The position numbers and the translations under genes were made by a program. From assembly GCA_022457155.1 (NCBI GenBank), contig JAJGOT010000220.1, positions 115,001-179,000 on the forward strand: a stretch of DNA of 64,000 nt, read 5' to 3'. Shown here piece by piece: positions 11,913 to 25,046 of this stretch. Below the pieces are notes generated by a model. The model saw only the letters and a program-made list of their open reading frames with translations, had not been told where the DNA came from and ran no database searches. The stretch's first letter is position 1; the number at the start of each line of letters is the position of its first letter. Source of the stretch: Cladopsammia gracilis (taxonomy: Eukaryota > Cnidaria > Anthozoa > Scleractinia > Dendrophylliidae).

Positions 11913-12106
11913 AATGATATTTTAGCATAAAATAATAGTTAATGTAAGAAAGCAACATCAAATCTGAGCCCGCAATCACCTCTGTGGCCTCATCTCACAT
12001 GTTGGTCCTTATTTGGCTTAAGTCAATCAAACAGGTTAAATTATGTGACCTTTCTCAATCACCCTCATCTCAGAAGGCTGCAAGTTTCCCCGCAGCAAAA
12101 TTGATC
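11913..12106 (+). repeat. Start module U, copy 1
   Basis: Near-identical to 28484-28678, with a handful of substitutions. Function unknown. Confidence 0.85.
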
Positions 12107-12607
12107 AGACTTTCAAAATAGAAGTCATGGGCTTAAGTACCAAAGCCCTCCGTCTAGTGCTGGCTTAAAATAGCCCACCAATTCGTGGACCGTAGAAGCA
12201 GTTTATCTAACGCCTTAGCTCAATTCGCACGGACGTTGTGCGCCCACTAACTCGCATCCTCGAACACGCGGCGCTGCCCCTTCAGCCGACTCTGCCGAAC
12301 AAAAAGACAAAAAGGATTCGCATATCCCACACAGAAAACACATGAAAACTATCCATGAGGATCCACCGCCATCTCCTGCCGAAACGATCGCTATTGCCGG
12401 CCCAAATCTTCCCCGCAAGACTCTTCATAATGGCGACCAAGAATCGAAGGGGGCGTTCCTTCAAACCCAGCGGAACTGGCTCATTTTATAATCGACATGA
12501 TCGTGGATGAGCACGATGTCTCCGAGGAAGCATCATTTACCTTTTAAGAGAACCAAGAGGCCAAACACATTTACCAAAACATTCTGGATCACCGCCTTCC
12601 CGTGCCA
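12107..12607. other. Unrecognised sequence with coding-like composition
   Basis: Left flank of the Mutator-like element. Joined to the sequence after 25380 it would be continuous across the GCTCTTGAC target, and both flanks read open in one frame there. There are upstream stops and no family I recognise. Confidence 0.35.
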
Positions 12608-12616
12608 GCTCTTGAC
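12608..12616 (+). repeat. Target-site duplication GCTCTTGAC, left copy
   Basis: Nine bases identical to 25372-25380, immediately outside the inverted ends. Nine-base duplications are characteristic of Mutator-like elements. Confidence 0.93.
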
Positions 12617-12745
12617 GGGCGTCGATAAAACCCGGAACACGGAACATTCCGGAACATTCCGGAACATTCCGGAACATCCCGGAACATTCCGGAACATCCC
12701 GGAACATGAAAAAAAAACTATAATAAAAATAAATAAATAAAATAA
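12617..12745 (+). repeat. Left MULE terminal inverted repeat with 10-bp minisatellite
   Basis: GGGCGTCGATAAAACCCGG, then about seven copies of GGAACATTCC/GGAACATCCC, then an A/T-rich AAATAAATAAATAAAAT tract. Mirrors 25255-25371. Confidence 0.9.
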
Positions 12746-12912
12746 ACTAGTCTCATCTCTGAATATGAAAAGATATTTAGTTGGGGAGGGGGTGTTGGAT
12801 AAAGAGTTATGGAAACAATTCATGCAACTGACCGCAATGAGTGGAGGCTCGACTTCTTTCCCGCCAATTGCGTCACGTGACTTTACGGCATTATCCCACA
12901 TGGAAAACAAAC

Positions 12913-15900
12913 ATGGATAACACGGATTCTTCGGACGATGAATGCAAGGTAATTCATGTAGTTTCCTTTGTTAAATGTTGCTCTTGTTATGTAAATATAG
13001 TTCGTAAGACTTTATTTTTCGTTTCTGAAGATCACTGGTGTTAAATATCTCAAACCAACGGAAAATGAGGGGATCAAACGAAGTGGAGAAATCGAGGTGA
13101 GTGCTCTTCAATTTCTAGATTTTTTGTGTTTTCGTGATTGCTCCACTTGAAGCTTAGTTTATAAGCGAGAAACCCAAATACATTTCACTTACATTCTGTA
13201 AACCAGTCCCTTCACGTTTCGAAGCCACGGCGATATAACCTTACAGTGTTTGTATGAAAATCAGATACCCGGGGGGAGGGGGGAGGGGGAGGGGGGACTG
13301 GAGGAGAACTCCCATATAAAAATGACTAGGGTTATCGTCGGAAATTTTAAAAATAATCCCCCCAAACCCATCAAGATCGACGGGAAAATGAAAACAATTG
13401 CATGAAAGTTAAGGTGGCTTACTGCATTAAGTACATTATTTGAATCTGTAACCCTTATACTGCCTTGAATATTTTTGACTTCTTGGATTTGGGAAGGGAT
13501 GACATAAAATGCCCTCAGACTCTCCCTGTATTCAAACTATTGTGGTAAGGACCCTTGTATTATGTGTGATGCATCCAATAATATTTATTTTAGAGGCAGT
13601 GTGTTGCCATATCTCACCAGAATGTCATAAATTTAGAAAAATTCTACTGCCTTAGATCTGCTATCTTTGATTTCCAGATTTCTTAAAAAATGTCAGAACA
13701 TCTTCATTAAAAACCAAAAGTATTTCTGATAAAAGTCCAAGTTTGGGTAGAACATCCTGTCGAAACATGGTTGCCATGGAAACATTAAGTCATGTGAACA
13801 ACAAAAAATTAAGGGTTAAAATTGATAATTATTGCATTAATGCTTTCAATGACCCCTGGGGGACTCCTGTATGAAAAGGGTGAGGATGCTTGTCGGAAAA
13901 ATTGAATTAAACCCCTGAAGGAAACTAATCCGGGCGTGGCTTGACCCCTAAAAGAATCTAAAACAGACAGATATCAAAGTTATTACATAGAGAAACCACT
14001 AAATTATGGCTATGACCACACTGTGACTTTTCCGGAAAATAAACTATGAACATCGTGGTGTGTCAATTGTTTGTAACGTGACTTGATGTTTCCATGGAAA
14101 CCTAGTTTTGACAGGTTGCTTTACCCATACTTTGTTTTTCAGCTTAATTTTCAATTTTCCTGAAAATTTACTTTTTTATGAATAGTTTCCATCACAATCC
14201 ATACAAATTTTGTATTGATAATTTTTTTTGATTTTTTTAAATCAAATTTTGGGTTTTTTTGACAGTTTTGAAAAATCTTGAATCCAAGATAGCACATTAT
14301 TTTAATGTATAATGTCATTTTGATGTGATATGATGTGATAATTATTGACACGTGACTGCCATGTGGTGTGTATGGGAGTGGGGGGGGGGGTGAACTTTCT
14401 TCACCTCCACACCCAGATTCTTGAAAAAAAAAGTCCAGGCACAATAGGGTTAATAAAACGCAAACAAGGGTTTTCCTTATGACGATTTGTTACTACTACT
14501 CTCATAAAAGAAGTTAAATGTTAAATACCGTAAAAGCTCTATTAAGTCCCCATGTGGCTTATTTAATTTCAGGCCTCATTAACAGGGATCTTATAGAGAG
14601 GGGGGCTTATTTCAAATCTTAAAACACTGTACCATTTTCTTCATTCAGCAGTTTGACTTCCTGTTTAGCATCTTTGAACATAAAAATGGTTTCTTTTTCC
14701 CTCCATCAGCAGTTGTGACAAGGCAAACTGTTATTTTTGCCTTTTTGTGGCCGGTGGTCTTGAAATTCACAGAACCTGCACTACGTTGTTGGATATTTGA
14801 GTGTATGTTTGTTTAAAAACCAACAAACTGGGCCGCATGAAGTGGACTTCGTAATAGGGAATAGGAGCGGCTAATTACAAAATCTCGTGTCCCAAAAGGA
14901 GGGGCGGGGAGTTATTGGAGAGGGGGGAGGGGGGCTTATTACAAAAACCGACTTCCAAACAGGGGGTTTATTAGTGAGAGGGGGGCTTAATAGAGCTTTT
15001 ATGGTATTCTTGCCTATCATAGAAGTCGGGTAATCACCTCTTTTTAGCAAAGTGAAACTGTGATTTTACCACAATTGCCGCTAAACTCGCAATCTGATTG
15101 GTCGACGTGAGTGGTAAATGAGAGTCCAGACAACGGTGCTGACGCTAACATCACGCACGCTTGAAAACAACCAATCAGATTGCGAGAAAGTTATAGACAA
15201 CGCTTGCTCTTTCTTTGCTGTCACGTTTTGTAACAAGACCGATTTTTCCTTGTATTTTTTTCTAAATATTGTTGTAAAAAACAAATTTACACTGGTTTTC
15301 TGTGGCTGCGCCTCGTGAGTCCACAACATTTTGACCATGTGATGACGTAAATCGTGGTAAATAAGAGTCCACACCACGGAAAACCGGTGTAAATTTGTTA
15401 AGGTGACTCATTTCCCATAGACTCTGCCCTGTGGTTAGAAGGCACCCTTGGAGTATATCACTGAAGGAAACCATACTACCCTTAACATAAGATAGAATTT
15501 TGATTGTGCAACTACTCCCAAATCTAGGCCAGTTCTCTCAATCAGGGTTGTTGCAAGATACTTGGACTTGGAAAAATTAATGATTGTTTATAAATTAAAG
15601 GAACAACATTGCCAAGAGTACAATGTAGTTGGTGGGGTAATATTGTCATGCAATATTGTCATATTAAATGTCATGTAATATTGTCATGCATTTGTCCCCT
15701 CTTCCCACTCCACTTTAATTCTTTATAGTGTAGTACCTCCCCAACCTCCACACTAAGAAAGAGGCAAAAGATTAAGTTGACATTTGTTGAATGGTCTTTG
15801 AATTTCTTAAAACGGTGACCGAAAACTGAATCATCCCACTTGATTTACATAATGTAGTTAAATCAGATTTGAACTATTGCCCACCGACTTGCCTGCATGT

Positions 15901-18900
15901 GACTTAAATATATTTTTTTCTTAGGGGTTTGGACTAGCTTCAAAAGTTCCCAAGAAAATTAAAAAGATGGAAATTAAAGACGAGGTATATGGATTGTATG
16001 ATTAATGTTTCCATGATAAACAGTTATCATTAATTGTATTATTTATTTGCCTTTAATACAATTTTTTTTAAATGGTTCTGCTATCTCTTTGAACACTTGC
16101 TCTTAACATAATAATCTATGTCATTTCATCATGCAGGTGTTACAACAAGATGAAACATCATCTTCCATGTAAGTTTTTATTATTTACTGTAATTCACAAG
16201 CAATGACTTAATTGTATGGTTAAATTTCAAGCACAAAAGCCATCACAAGAGTACAATGTAAACAACAGTTTCAATTGTAAATTAATGTGTGACTGTATGT
16301 TATTGGTAGTTTGCCAGTATATGGGATATTCATTTCAGGATTTATGAAGACCAATAAATATTATGCCATGTTACATAAGGCGTGAACATGCCTAAAAGAC
16401 TTTGTCATTTATGCCTTTTCTATGCAGAGCTATCGCTCTTACACTATAGTTGAGTCAATTTAAAATAACAGTTCATTCCATTAACAAGTACAATTCTCAG
16501 AAGTTATTGTTATTTGTTTAAAACAGCTGTAACAGAGGTGAGCAGAAGAGAGATGGTGGTAGTATTGAATCCCTCTTCCATGAAGGAAATGCTAAAATGC
16601 CGTTATACGAAAGAACTGCTCGCACCTTTGGTATTACAGATGTGGTAAAAGCGGTCTTGAGATCTCAAAATGAACCTGGTATTCTTTGTGAACAACATCC
16701 TATGAGGGTGACATACAATGGCGTGTTCTTGATCGATTTGAAGTGTGTTCCTCTGAAAGATCTTGTGGCAGATGGCAATGGCATCTTTACCAATACAGGC
16801 CAACCAACACACACTATCAAGATTTGCAGTAATGAAGATGAGGGTGAGAATGAAGATGAGGACAAAACATCTCCCCAAATAAAAGTCCTTGCAAGAGCAA
16901 GACGCCCCCTGAAATGCAGATCTGAGTTCCTGCTACAGCGATACTATTATCGGCACTCAAAGAAGATAACTTTTCATAGAAGAATTTATCTCTTAAGAAA
17001 CAGGGAAGATGAAATCCATGGCAATGTTGCTGTTTTACAGTACCAGTGGGAAGGCGAAGAGGGTGAGGTGAAATTGGCGCCCCATGGAAATTCCAAAAGA
17101 AACGGTATTCCATTTACTGCAACCAAATTTTCTGTCAAGCAGAAATTGGAGTGCAATCTTGCAAGACATCAGGTACGAGAAGCTATTGATCTAACAGAGG
17201 GAGAGTTTGGTAGCTCAATATTCGATGCCAAATCACCTGCTGAACATGTAAGAAGCACTCACCAAGGTCATTACGCTGCTCGGAAAATCAGAGCTAGAGC
17301 TGGAACAGGCGATAAACACAAGAAAGAGTGGGATGAACTGTACAGCCTCATGACAGCTGCCAAAGAAGATGATCGCGATTTCATTCGATCAATCGTCAAT
17401 CACCCTGAGCCAATGTGTTTGTTGGCAACCGATTTTCAGTTGTATAGTCTTTCGCAATCTTGTGCAGATGTAGTGGATTTTAGACCAGTGTCAATTGATC
17501 CCACATTCAACAATGGGCCTTTTAATGTAACACCAGTTTCATTTCGAAACATTGTGCTTGAACGTAACAGAACTGGGCAATGCCCAGTTTTTCTGGGGCC
17601 ACTTCTTATTCACCAGAGTAAGACATTCCAGGCCTACCACTACCTAACTTCGCAGTTGGTTGGGTTACAGCCGAGGCTGCAGTCTATGCAGGCTTTTGGA
17701 ACAGATGGTGAAGATGAACTTATTAAAGCTTGCAAATCAGTCTTTAGAGAAAGCATTTCATTGAGATGTTTTCGCCACTTCCAACAAAATGTTGAAACAG
17801 CGATGAAGAACTGTGGTATGCAAGAGCATATAAATGCAATCATTGTTCAAATTTTTGGTAATGAGGAGACTCGTGGTCTTCTTGAAGCAGAATCTGAAGA
17901 AGAGTTTAACCAGGCATTGCAAGATCACATCACGACCTGGAAAGAACTGCCAGGAGGAGAGAGGTTTTGCAAGTACCTCAGTGACCGATCAACGATGATG
18001 AAGGAGTCCATGACTGCCGATATTCGTGCCAAAGCAGGTTTGGGGAATCCACCAAAGAAGTTCTACACCAATGACAGTGAGACCAACAATGAAAGAATAA
18101 AGCATGCGATGGATCATAGAGAAGCAGGGCTCTGTTCATTTGTTGCTGGCATGAAACAGTTGGCTTACAGTCAAGAAACAGAGTTTGCAAAAGCCCTGTG
18201 TGGCATGTCGACTGAGTACAAGGTCCGGGATGTGTTCTCTTCTTTTGTTGTACCAGCATCAAAGTGGTATGACATGAGAGAAGACCAGAGGCGATCATAT
18301 GTCCTGAGAGTTTACAAGCTTGCGATCAGTGAAATGTATGCTGCAAATCCACAACATTGTGTACTCTCAAGCCGCAGTGAAGTCCAACTCCCTTCTCTTA
18401 GCACTACACCAGAACGCAGTGGCCTTGGAAGTATTATTCCTCTCCCAGTGTTAAAGGCATTTGGAGAAAAGCAGCACTTCTGTTGAGCGTATTTGAGAAC
18501 AATGTGTCACCTGCCCCATCAAAAGACCCCAATATGAAGATGTTCTGTGTACAAGGTCAGACAGACAAGAGTCCTGTGCCCTATTTCGTTCAGGTACACT
18601 GCTGCAGCAAGTGCCGCACTTCATGCAGCCATGTTAAGGTCACTTGTACCTGCAAAATGTACAAGCCTAACAGCATCTGCTCTCATGCGCTAGTTGTTGC
18701 AGAGAAATGCGGAGACCTGGACTCTTTCGTGAAGTGGAGAGCAAGTCAGGCTAAGTCGTACAACTTCACATCCCTTGCAACAGTTAATATCAACACCAAG
18801 TCTTCTGGAAAAAAGGGCAACCGTCAACGACGAGACAGATCACAAAAGAAAAATCAATGCAGTGATGCTCGTGATAATCTTGGGGTTGAGAACATGCAGC

Positions 18901-20337
18901 AAGCAAGACTGCAGTCATCTGTTCCTGGATCCAGTCTTCCCTCGTATCTGTTTCTGGATCCAGCCTTCCCTCCCAGGTCAGAACAGGTACCCACAGTCAG
19001 TGTTGATAATGGTCGTGATACTCTTGGAGTAGTTTCAGGGAATATGCAGCAAGCAAGACTGCAGTCATCTGTTTCTGGATCCAGTCTTCCCTCCTATCTG
19101 TTTCTGGATCCAGCCTTCCCTCCCACGTCAGAACAGGTACCCACAGTCAGTGTTGATAATGGTCGTGATACTCTCGGAGTAGTTTCAGGGAATATGCAGC
19201 ATGCAAGAATGCAGTCATTTGTTTCTGGATCCAGTCAGGTCAGAACAGGCAGCACAGCAAGTAATGTTCCTATTGCCAGCTTGCCCACAGCAGGTAGTTG
19301 TGCTGTACAGAGACTTGGGACAGATGATTACCTTCAGTCCACTCTTTCCAGGAATGTTTATACTGAGAATCAGCCACATTATCCTAATCCCGGCAGTTTG
19401 ATGGTGCAAACAGTTCCGCCCAAAAGTACCGCTGGAACAATGAACACATATACACCAAACATGGCAATGTTTGCTGACAACATGTGTAGTTTTCAGCAAC
19501 AGACGATGGAAGCTCCAACCCAGCCCAGGCTCCCAGATAGCTTTGCGATGTTAAGCACCATGATGTTAGGAAGCCATGCACGTGGATTGCTGACATCAGA
19601 CGTTCCTGCCCAGTCTTCAAACGCAGGTTATTTGCCACAGACCGTGCCACAAACCTTGGCCCCCACTCAAGGATACATTTACCCGGGAGTGTCTCCAAAC
19701 AGGTACTTAAGCGTCTAATTCAGCCTGAAATGTAACACATTGTTAAGAGATTTTGAAGTAATGTTCAGCTGTGTCACTCTTGGGTACTTATTCTTATTAA
19801 AAGCAAAGGAAAAATAGGTGATGTCTTGAAAAGCAGCCTGGCATTACATTAAAAAAAAACAAAGTTTGAAAGGACTCTAAATCTTTGCCTTAGTTTCAGC
19901 TGAAAAAATAACCAGTGACTTGTATCGAATTTACCTTGTCAACTTTGTACTTTGACAGATCACAGCCACAGGCTGGTAGAAAACCATGGTACAACAACAA
20001 TCCCTTTACTGTAATGAAAATGAACAGAAGGATCAGCAGGTGTACTGGATGTCGTGGTACATTGCCCAAAAATCCAGATAACAGCCCTTGCCCTCCTCCT
20101 TTGGATCTTGTAGTACAGCATGTAGAGAAAGACGAGTACCCTTTCAAGGATCAGTTTACCGGGGCAGTACAAAAGAGGATATCCCCTGAAAAGCCCAAAT
20201 ACTACCACCCCAGACCGAGCTGCATCTTACAGAGGCACCCGTACTTCAATGCAAGTATGCTACGTTTACAGGAAGGCTTGAACATTGATTCAATACATGA
20301 AAATTACTTGGCAAGTGCATTCAGTGTCAGTATGTAG
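12913..20337 (+). CDS. MULE/SWIM transposase, six exons, one frame change
   Basis: Predicted Mutator-type DDE transposase, nuclear, acting on the element ends. Model with GT-AG junctions and matching phases: 12913-12948, 13031-13096, 15925-15984, 16137-16168, 16527-19702, 19959-20337. The start is the ATG of MDNTDSSDDE. Seen: the MULE core with likely catalytic Asp in SIDPTFN (about residue 389), Asp in FGTDGEDEL (458) and Glu in NNERIKHAM (587). The SWIM zinc finger follows, VTCTCKMYK...SICSH (about 770-787). Next come a Ser/Pro/Gln-rich linker with 50-residue repeats and a final exon with CTGCRGTLP and a YHPRPSC motif. Exon 5 needs one -1 shift at 18450-18456; without it, translation stops at 18486 before SWIM. 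Full length would be about 1,249 residues. The 5' exons are short and low-complexity, so they are less certain than the core. Confidence 0.85.
14526..15006. mobile_element. MITE with TACCGTAAAAGC ends
   Basis: Begins TACCGTAAAAGCTCTATTAAG; 14986-15006 is its inverted partner with one change. The interior is G-rich with repeated GGGGGGCTTAT motifs. About 480 bp, no coding sequence. A TA target is likely (pogo or mariner type), inferred from the ends. Confidence 0.75.
15086..15186. mobile_element. Short hairpin element
   Basis: CTCGCAATCTGATTGGT at 15086-15102 and its exact complement at 15170-15186 enclose about 67 bp. Confidence 0.6.
15281..15399. mobile_element. Short inverted-repeat element
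   Basis: AACAAATTTACACTGGTTTTC at the left; the right end is its near-exact complement. It shares ATAAGAGTCCA-type motifs with the neighbouring hairpin, so the two may be one degraded element. Confidence 0.55.
18450..18456 (+). promoter_or_regulatory. Candidate -1 frameshift heptamer GTTAAAG, or a 1-base deletion
   Basis: In the transposase frame this reads G TTA AAG. Upstream the protein is in frame 0 (LPVL). Downstream, similarity to MULE proteins resumes in the -1 frame as GIWRKAALLL and leads into SWIM. The heptamer resembles the known slippery sequence GTTAAAC. A simple one-base deletion explains the data equally well. Confidence 0.4.
18891..19240 (+). repeat. 150-bp in-frame coding repeats in the MULE linker
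   Basis: Units start at 18891, 19041 and 19191 (the third is partial). Each encodes about 50 residues beginning MQQARLQSSV and containing SLPSYLFLDPAFP. The high nucleotide identity and exact multiple of three point to recent expansion under frame constraint. Confidence 0.9.
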
Positions 20338-20647
20338 TTTAGTTACATAAACATATTAGGCCAAAGGTTTGGGTGTCAGCATACACTGTGCTTGATGTTT
20401 AAGTTGAAGATAAAGATAATATTAAACCCAAGCAAAACAAAAACACATTGTTGTGTTCAGAGATCTGCAGTATTGATGTAATGTGAACATTAACTAATTT
20501 TCGGTCACTACTTTTATTTGTCTAGTATTGGAACGAGAGTGGGAGGGGTGGTATTAATCACTTAATATCTGCCAAGTTTTTTTTTTAAATCAACCAGTTT
20601 CGTCTTTGTAGTGAACTTACTGTACAACATACAGCACTAAGTAGTTT

Positions 20648-20849
20648 TAACCCTTTCACTCCCAGAGTCAGTTATGGCGACAAAGTGAAGTTCTAACTTT
20701 TGAGTCTGTGGACGAAATCCTATGGTGTGACCATTCAAATGAAACCTCTTCGGCAAATGAAACCTCTTCGACAGTACTTTTTCATAGTTTTTCAATATTT
20801 TACAAAATGAAATTTTGTTCTTTTGACACTCTTGGGAGTCAAGGGGTTA
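20648..20849. mobile_element. MITE with ACCCTTTCACTCCCA ends, source of the satellite monomer
   Basis: Left end AACCCTTTCACTCCCA and right end TGGGAGTCAAGGGGTTA are imperfect inverted repeats. Its interior (about 20690-20790) is the reverse complement of the satellite unit at 62828-63957: GTTCTAACTTTTGAGTCTGT and CATTCAAATGAAACCTCTTC occur in both. Confidence 0.75.
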
Positions 20850-22449
20850 CGTATGGAAATAGTCCTACCTCCTACTGGAAAGACGGAGTAGCATGTGTTA
20901 CCATTTTGTAAGTTGTATTTGCATGTTTGTGGAGCTAAGAGAGCTGTAATTTCAGTGTTTCACGGTTGTAATGAAGATTCGATTTCCAAGCATAAGTAAT
21001 TGTATGGGACCTAACACTCAAAAGTGTAGGCTTAGGGTTGGATAATTGTGTACTTCCTCGTTTTTTATCGGTTTCTCTCGTCTATCCTCTTTGCTCTTTG
21101 CAAGACAGATCTGAAGGATTATGTCTAATTTGCATGGTTATAATTTCTTCCTTTCTCTACATTATTTGACATCATTCAGCCTCCATCCCCATACAATATG
21201 AAATGGCTGGTCTGTATTTTAAGTCAATATCTATCTGAGACTAAATTCCATGCAATTCATAAATGTAATAAACAGAGTCTGCTCATGGCCCATTCCAGAA
21301 ATGAGGAGAAGACAAAACAGACGTTCTAGTTTACGTGGAATTATTGCATTTTTAGAAGTTTAAAATTCGGTTGTGTTTTATCCACAAACTCTATACAGTC
21401 TAAAATATGGTTGGGTTGCTATAAATGTGATCACTTAGATTTTCGATCAAATTGACAGATTCATGGCCCAGTGCTATTCTCGTTTTGTTCAATAGGGTAT
21501 TGGAAGTGCAGCTCAGACTTCGTATCGTTAATAGTTAATTGAAACGACACATTTGGTTTTACATTTACATTTATTAATGCAATTTTGTCTTGATCGACGT
21601 TTTCAAAGAATATAAATTTGTTAAAATTATATATGTCGAACGTTTTAGGCCACATTGGATATGTCCAATTTCTATCATGACTCCAAGGCAAACAGGACAA
21701 AATTGCAATTTTTGTTGAATTTCAGTTGCCTCTCATTGCCCGTGAGAGACATAAACACAAAGAAAACCAGTTAAAACATAGCAATTTGCTCTGTTTATAA
21801 TTACCTTGGATTCAGGTTAGAATTTTAATATGTTGATCGTGGCTTATTGTTCTTTGTTTAATTATTTTAATTTATACCCTCATCACATCATCTGGCCGAG
21901 AAGCAATTTTGAAGCGGCAATGTTGAAAATTATAAATAAAATTGAAATACTGAGTTGGGAAGAGAATCGAAAGAGAACTACTGAATTGTGTCTGTTGACA
22001 ATCTCAGGCATGAAAATAGGTTAATGTTTTTTTTTTCATTACAAAATGCCCCTTCAAGGTTGCTTTTGTTGCGCGCGGGCTTAAAACAACAAATTTCAGT
22101 AGCTGTTCATGTTTACAATAAAGTGTGATAACTTGTAGTTCAATGTTTGAAAAGTCATAGTTTGAGCGAGAGAAGTAACGCTTTCCTTTACTATACATCG
22201 CCCCTTGTACAGGATCAGACGGTTTGCGATGCACGTCAATTTGTATTGCAGAGCTGTTATAAAACAAGCAAGTTCCAGCTTCCGGCAAATTTATCGATCA
22301 TCAGTGCTCGAGTAGTCCGAACTAGTTTAAACAACAAAGTACGTGCCGTGGTAAACCATGGCAAATGGTGTATACGCATATCTTTGGCGTAATGAATTGA
22401 AAAATGAAATAAATAAGAAACTTACCCGGACTGCTCACAGTCCCCTATT

Positions 22450-22636
22450 TTCCAGTCTGGTTGAAGTGGTCGATCGCCGAGTTCGAGGGGCCGCCATCTT
22501 GGTTTCTTATGGCGAGCGGCGAAATCTGGGGAGAGTACAATGTGGCGTTGCCCCAGGGGCATTTTGTACTCTCCCCAGATTTCACTCGCCACAAGAAACC
22601 AAGATGGCGCCGATCGACCTCGTCAACCAGACGGAA
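22450..22636. mobile_element. Near-perfect palindromic element
   Basis: Left arm TCCAGTCTGGTTGA...GCCATCTTGGTTTCTTATGG and right arm its complement meet around a short centre near 22550. About 187 bp, no coding sequence. Confidence 0.75.
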
Positions 22637-24971
22637 AAATATTGGACTGCGAACCGTCTAGAACCTCACCATGAATGTAAATCTTCTCAACCAAAATCCA
22701 AAGCTTGATTAAACTCTTCTCGCGATCACAGCCATAGATGGACGACCGTCACGTATTTAAACTCATGGCGAACAACTGGCAGGGGTGGCTGATGAGGATG
22801 GCTAGAACACCCCCTCCCGACGTCTCCATTAAAAAGATTTTTAAAGAGGCGAGCCTTCACTCATTGTGGTCAGTGGCATGAACAACTTCGAACTAAAAAA
22901 ACCATATATATAATTTTTCATATTCAGAGATACCAGTTTTTAACCAGTGAATACGCGCATGCGTAATGAACAGGTTATCGGTAACAGAGGCAGATATGCA
23001 AATGAGCACTCACTCGCTCACTCACTGACGTAATGTTTGTTACGAATGCGTTTTGTACCAAGAATAACGTGAATCCAGCGATAACAATAACTAAATTGTT
23101 GTAAACGAGTATAAACAAGACGCTGTGGGAGCGTATACTTGGGCGTCGTTGTATTAGGCATATTGGAGAAAAATTGTCTTGGGAATCTGCATGCACGTTA
23201 TTTCACGGTTTGATGATAGGGAGTATTCGGATAGTGTGAGCAGTCTAACAAAGAAGCGCGTTAACCGTCTAAAACAAGAAGACACAGTACACTTAGCGTG
23301 CGAGATCGCACGCAAATTATTAAAGTAGCGTGTCCACTGTGTCAAAAGACGAGTACATACTGAAAAATACAAATCGATGCCTACTTTGTACTTACCGTTG
23401 AAAAAAAAAGGCCGTATGTCAGAGTTTCCCGATGGTTGTTATTGGTTTTAGCTAAATCTTGTAACTAGCTGGTCTGTGTTTCCGACACTTTTGAAGTGAA
23501 TGCAAATGTTTTTCGAAGATATGATGTAATTGCCTGGTCCGGCCCGAGGTCAAAACAACTATTCCAATTGAAAGTTTTGCTGGAAGTATTCCCGCCGTTA
23601 TTGTAATAAAGTTTGAATGAAACATAAATTTAATCAAAGTTAACGACAGAAGTGATAATTTAGGAGGAGAGAAACAAATTTAGCCCTTTGAAATATATTT
23701 TTTCAGTTGAGGTAAAAATGTTGCAATTTGCATAATGTGAAAGTAATTTGAAACCTTTCCAGTAACGCATAACGCAGCTGTTTCATAAAATATCTCGCAA
23801 TCAGACACACGAAAATATATCCAGTTTTTATTCCTCTGTATCCGAAACACAGAAAAGAAAATTAAATGAAAAAGTGATCGCTTTAAGGTTATTTTCGCCC
23901 GAGAAACTAACTAGCTAGCGGAAGCAAAACTCGCAAGAAACGTCTCGCAAGACACCGCGTGCATTGTTTACATCTTCTCTCGGCGGTGAATTTTTGCACC
24001 CAAAGTTTCAGTTGGCTGTTCTGTTCCTTCAACTTCACGAAATCAAAATTAATGAAAAGCAAACAACCGAAAGAAGTGAAATTAATTGGGATTCCTACCA
24101 CGCTTATATTTCTTCCTTCGCTGTCCACTGTTCACTTCTTATTAAATAAGCGCTATGTATGTATTCGTCTAAATTATCTTCTTCATGTTCGTTTAAACAT
24201 GTTTTAGCGGGTTTCCGTCATGAAGGTATCGTAGAATTAAATCGCGAGTGCCAAATACTTTCGCAGTGTCTTCCTGAGTAATTTCCTTACGCATATTGAA
24301 TATGAAACTGTTAGATGCAACAGAGAAAACACAACTCGCACTTTGTGACGTTCGCCTCGCATCAACAAACAGGTGTACTCCACTGCGGTCAAACGAGAGA
24401 AATTTGCAAACGTTAATCAAAGTACTTCAAAGTTAAGGTTGTCATTTTTACTGTTTATTAAAAGTTTCATATATTAACAATACACTGTCAACTCACTAAA
24501 CGTTTTGAAAGTTTACTAAAAAAGTTCTAAGCGTTTGAAAACTATGAACCGCAGAACTGTCGGCGCCTTTTGCTCAGGCACGAAGCGTTTTGATCAGTTT
24601 TCAACGATCGAAAAAAGCTCGTTATTTTGAGCCGGAAAGATGAAAAGATAGTTACATAAACTAATTATTTTATACATCCTTGCCCACGTTTCCACTTAAT
24701 ACTAAATGAATCCCACCAAATAAAACGAAAAACGCCTCGGACGTGTGATCGCGGTGAAGGTTTGAACAATCCCGCCATCCCCAGAGTTGCGCAATACTGC
24801 ACATTTGTGGACGACCAAACTGCATTTTAATACTTGGTCGCTACGCCCAAGTAATAACGATAAGCTTAAAACTGTTTCGCATTTGGAGTCTTTAATGCAA
24901 AGAGAAAATCGATTTTTCAAGCGAGACACGCTTCCCTTGAAGTAATTAAATTTATCCTAATCATAGCCAGT

Positions 24972-25046
24972 GATCACGGTGGCCGAATGGTATAAAGCGT
25001 GGACTGTTAACCGGAAGGTCTTAGGTTCGAGTCTCGCTCCTGCCGT
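24972..25046 (+). tRNA. tRNA-Asn(GUU)-like pseudogene
   Basis: TGGCCGAATGG (A box), anticodon region CTGTTAACC with GTT, and GGTTCGAGTCT (B box) followed by a T-run. The T and acceptor stems pair poorly, so it is probably a pseudogene or a SINE head. Confidence 0.5.

Larger units (their letters stand above)
13097..15924. other. Long second intron of the MULE transposase gene
   Basis: No coding signal. It contains a G-rich tract near 13267-13300 resembling the GGGACTCCC-type small elements, plus the inverted-repeat elements listed separately. Confidence 0.6.

Noticed and set aside
12507..12740. GTFRNIPEHP repeat peptide
   Set aside because: Produced by the 10-bp repeats of the MULE arm.
22004..24420. 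A second MULE gene on the minus strand
   Set aside because: Several short frames, but no shared splice pattern, start or recognisable motif.
24972..25046. Functional tRNA-Asn gene
   Set aside because: Boxes and anticodon fit, but the T and acceptor stems do not pair.
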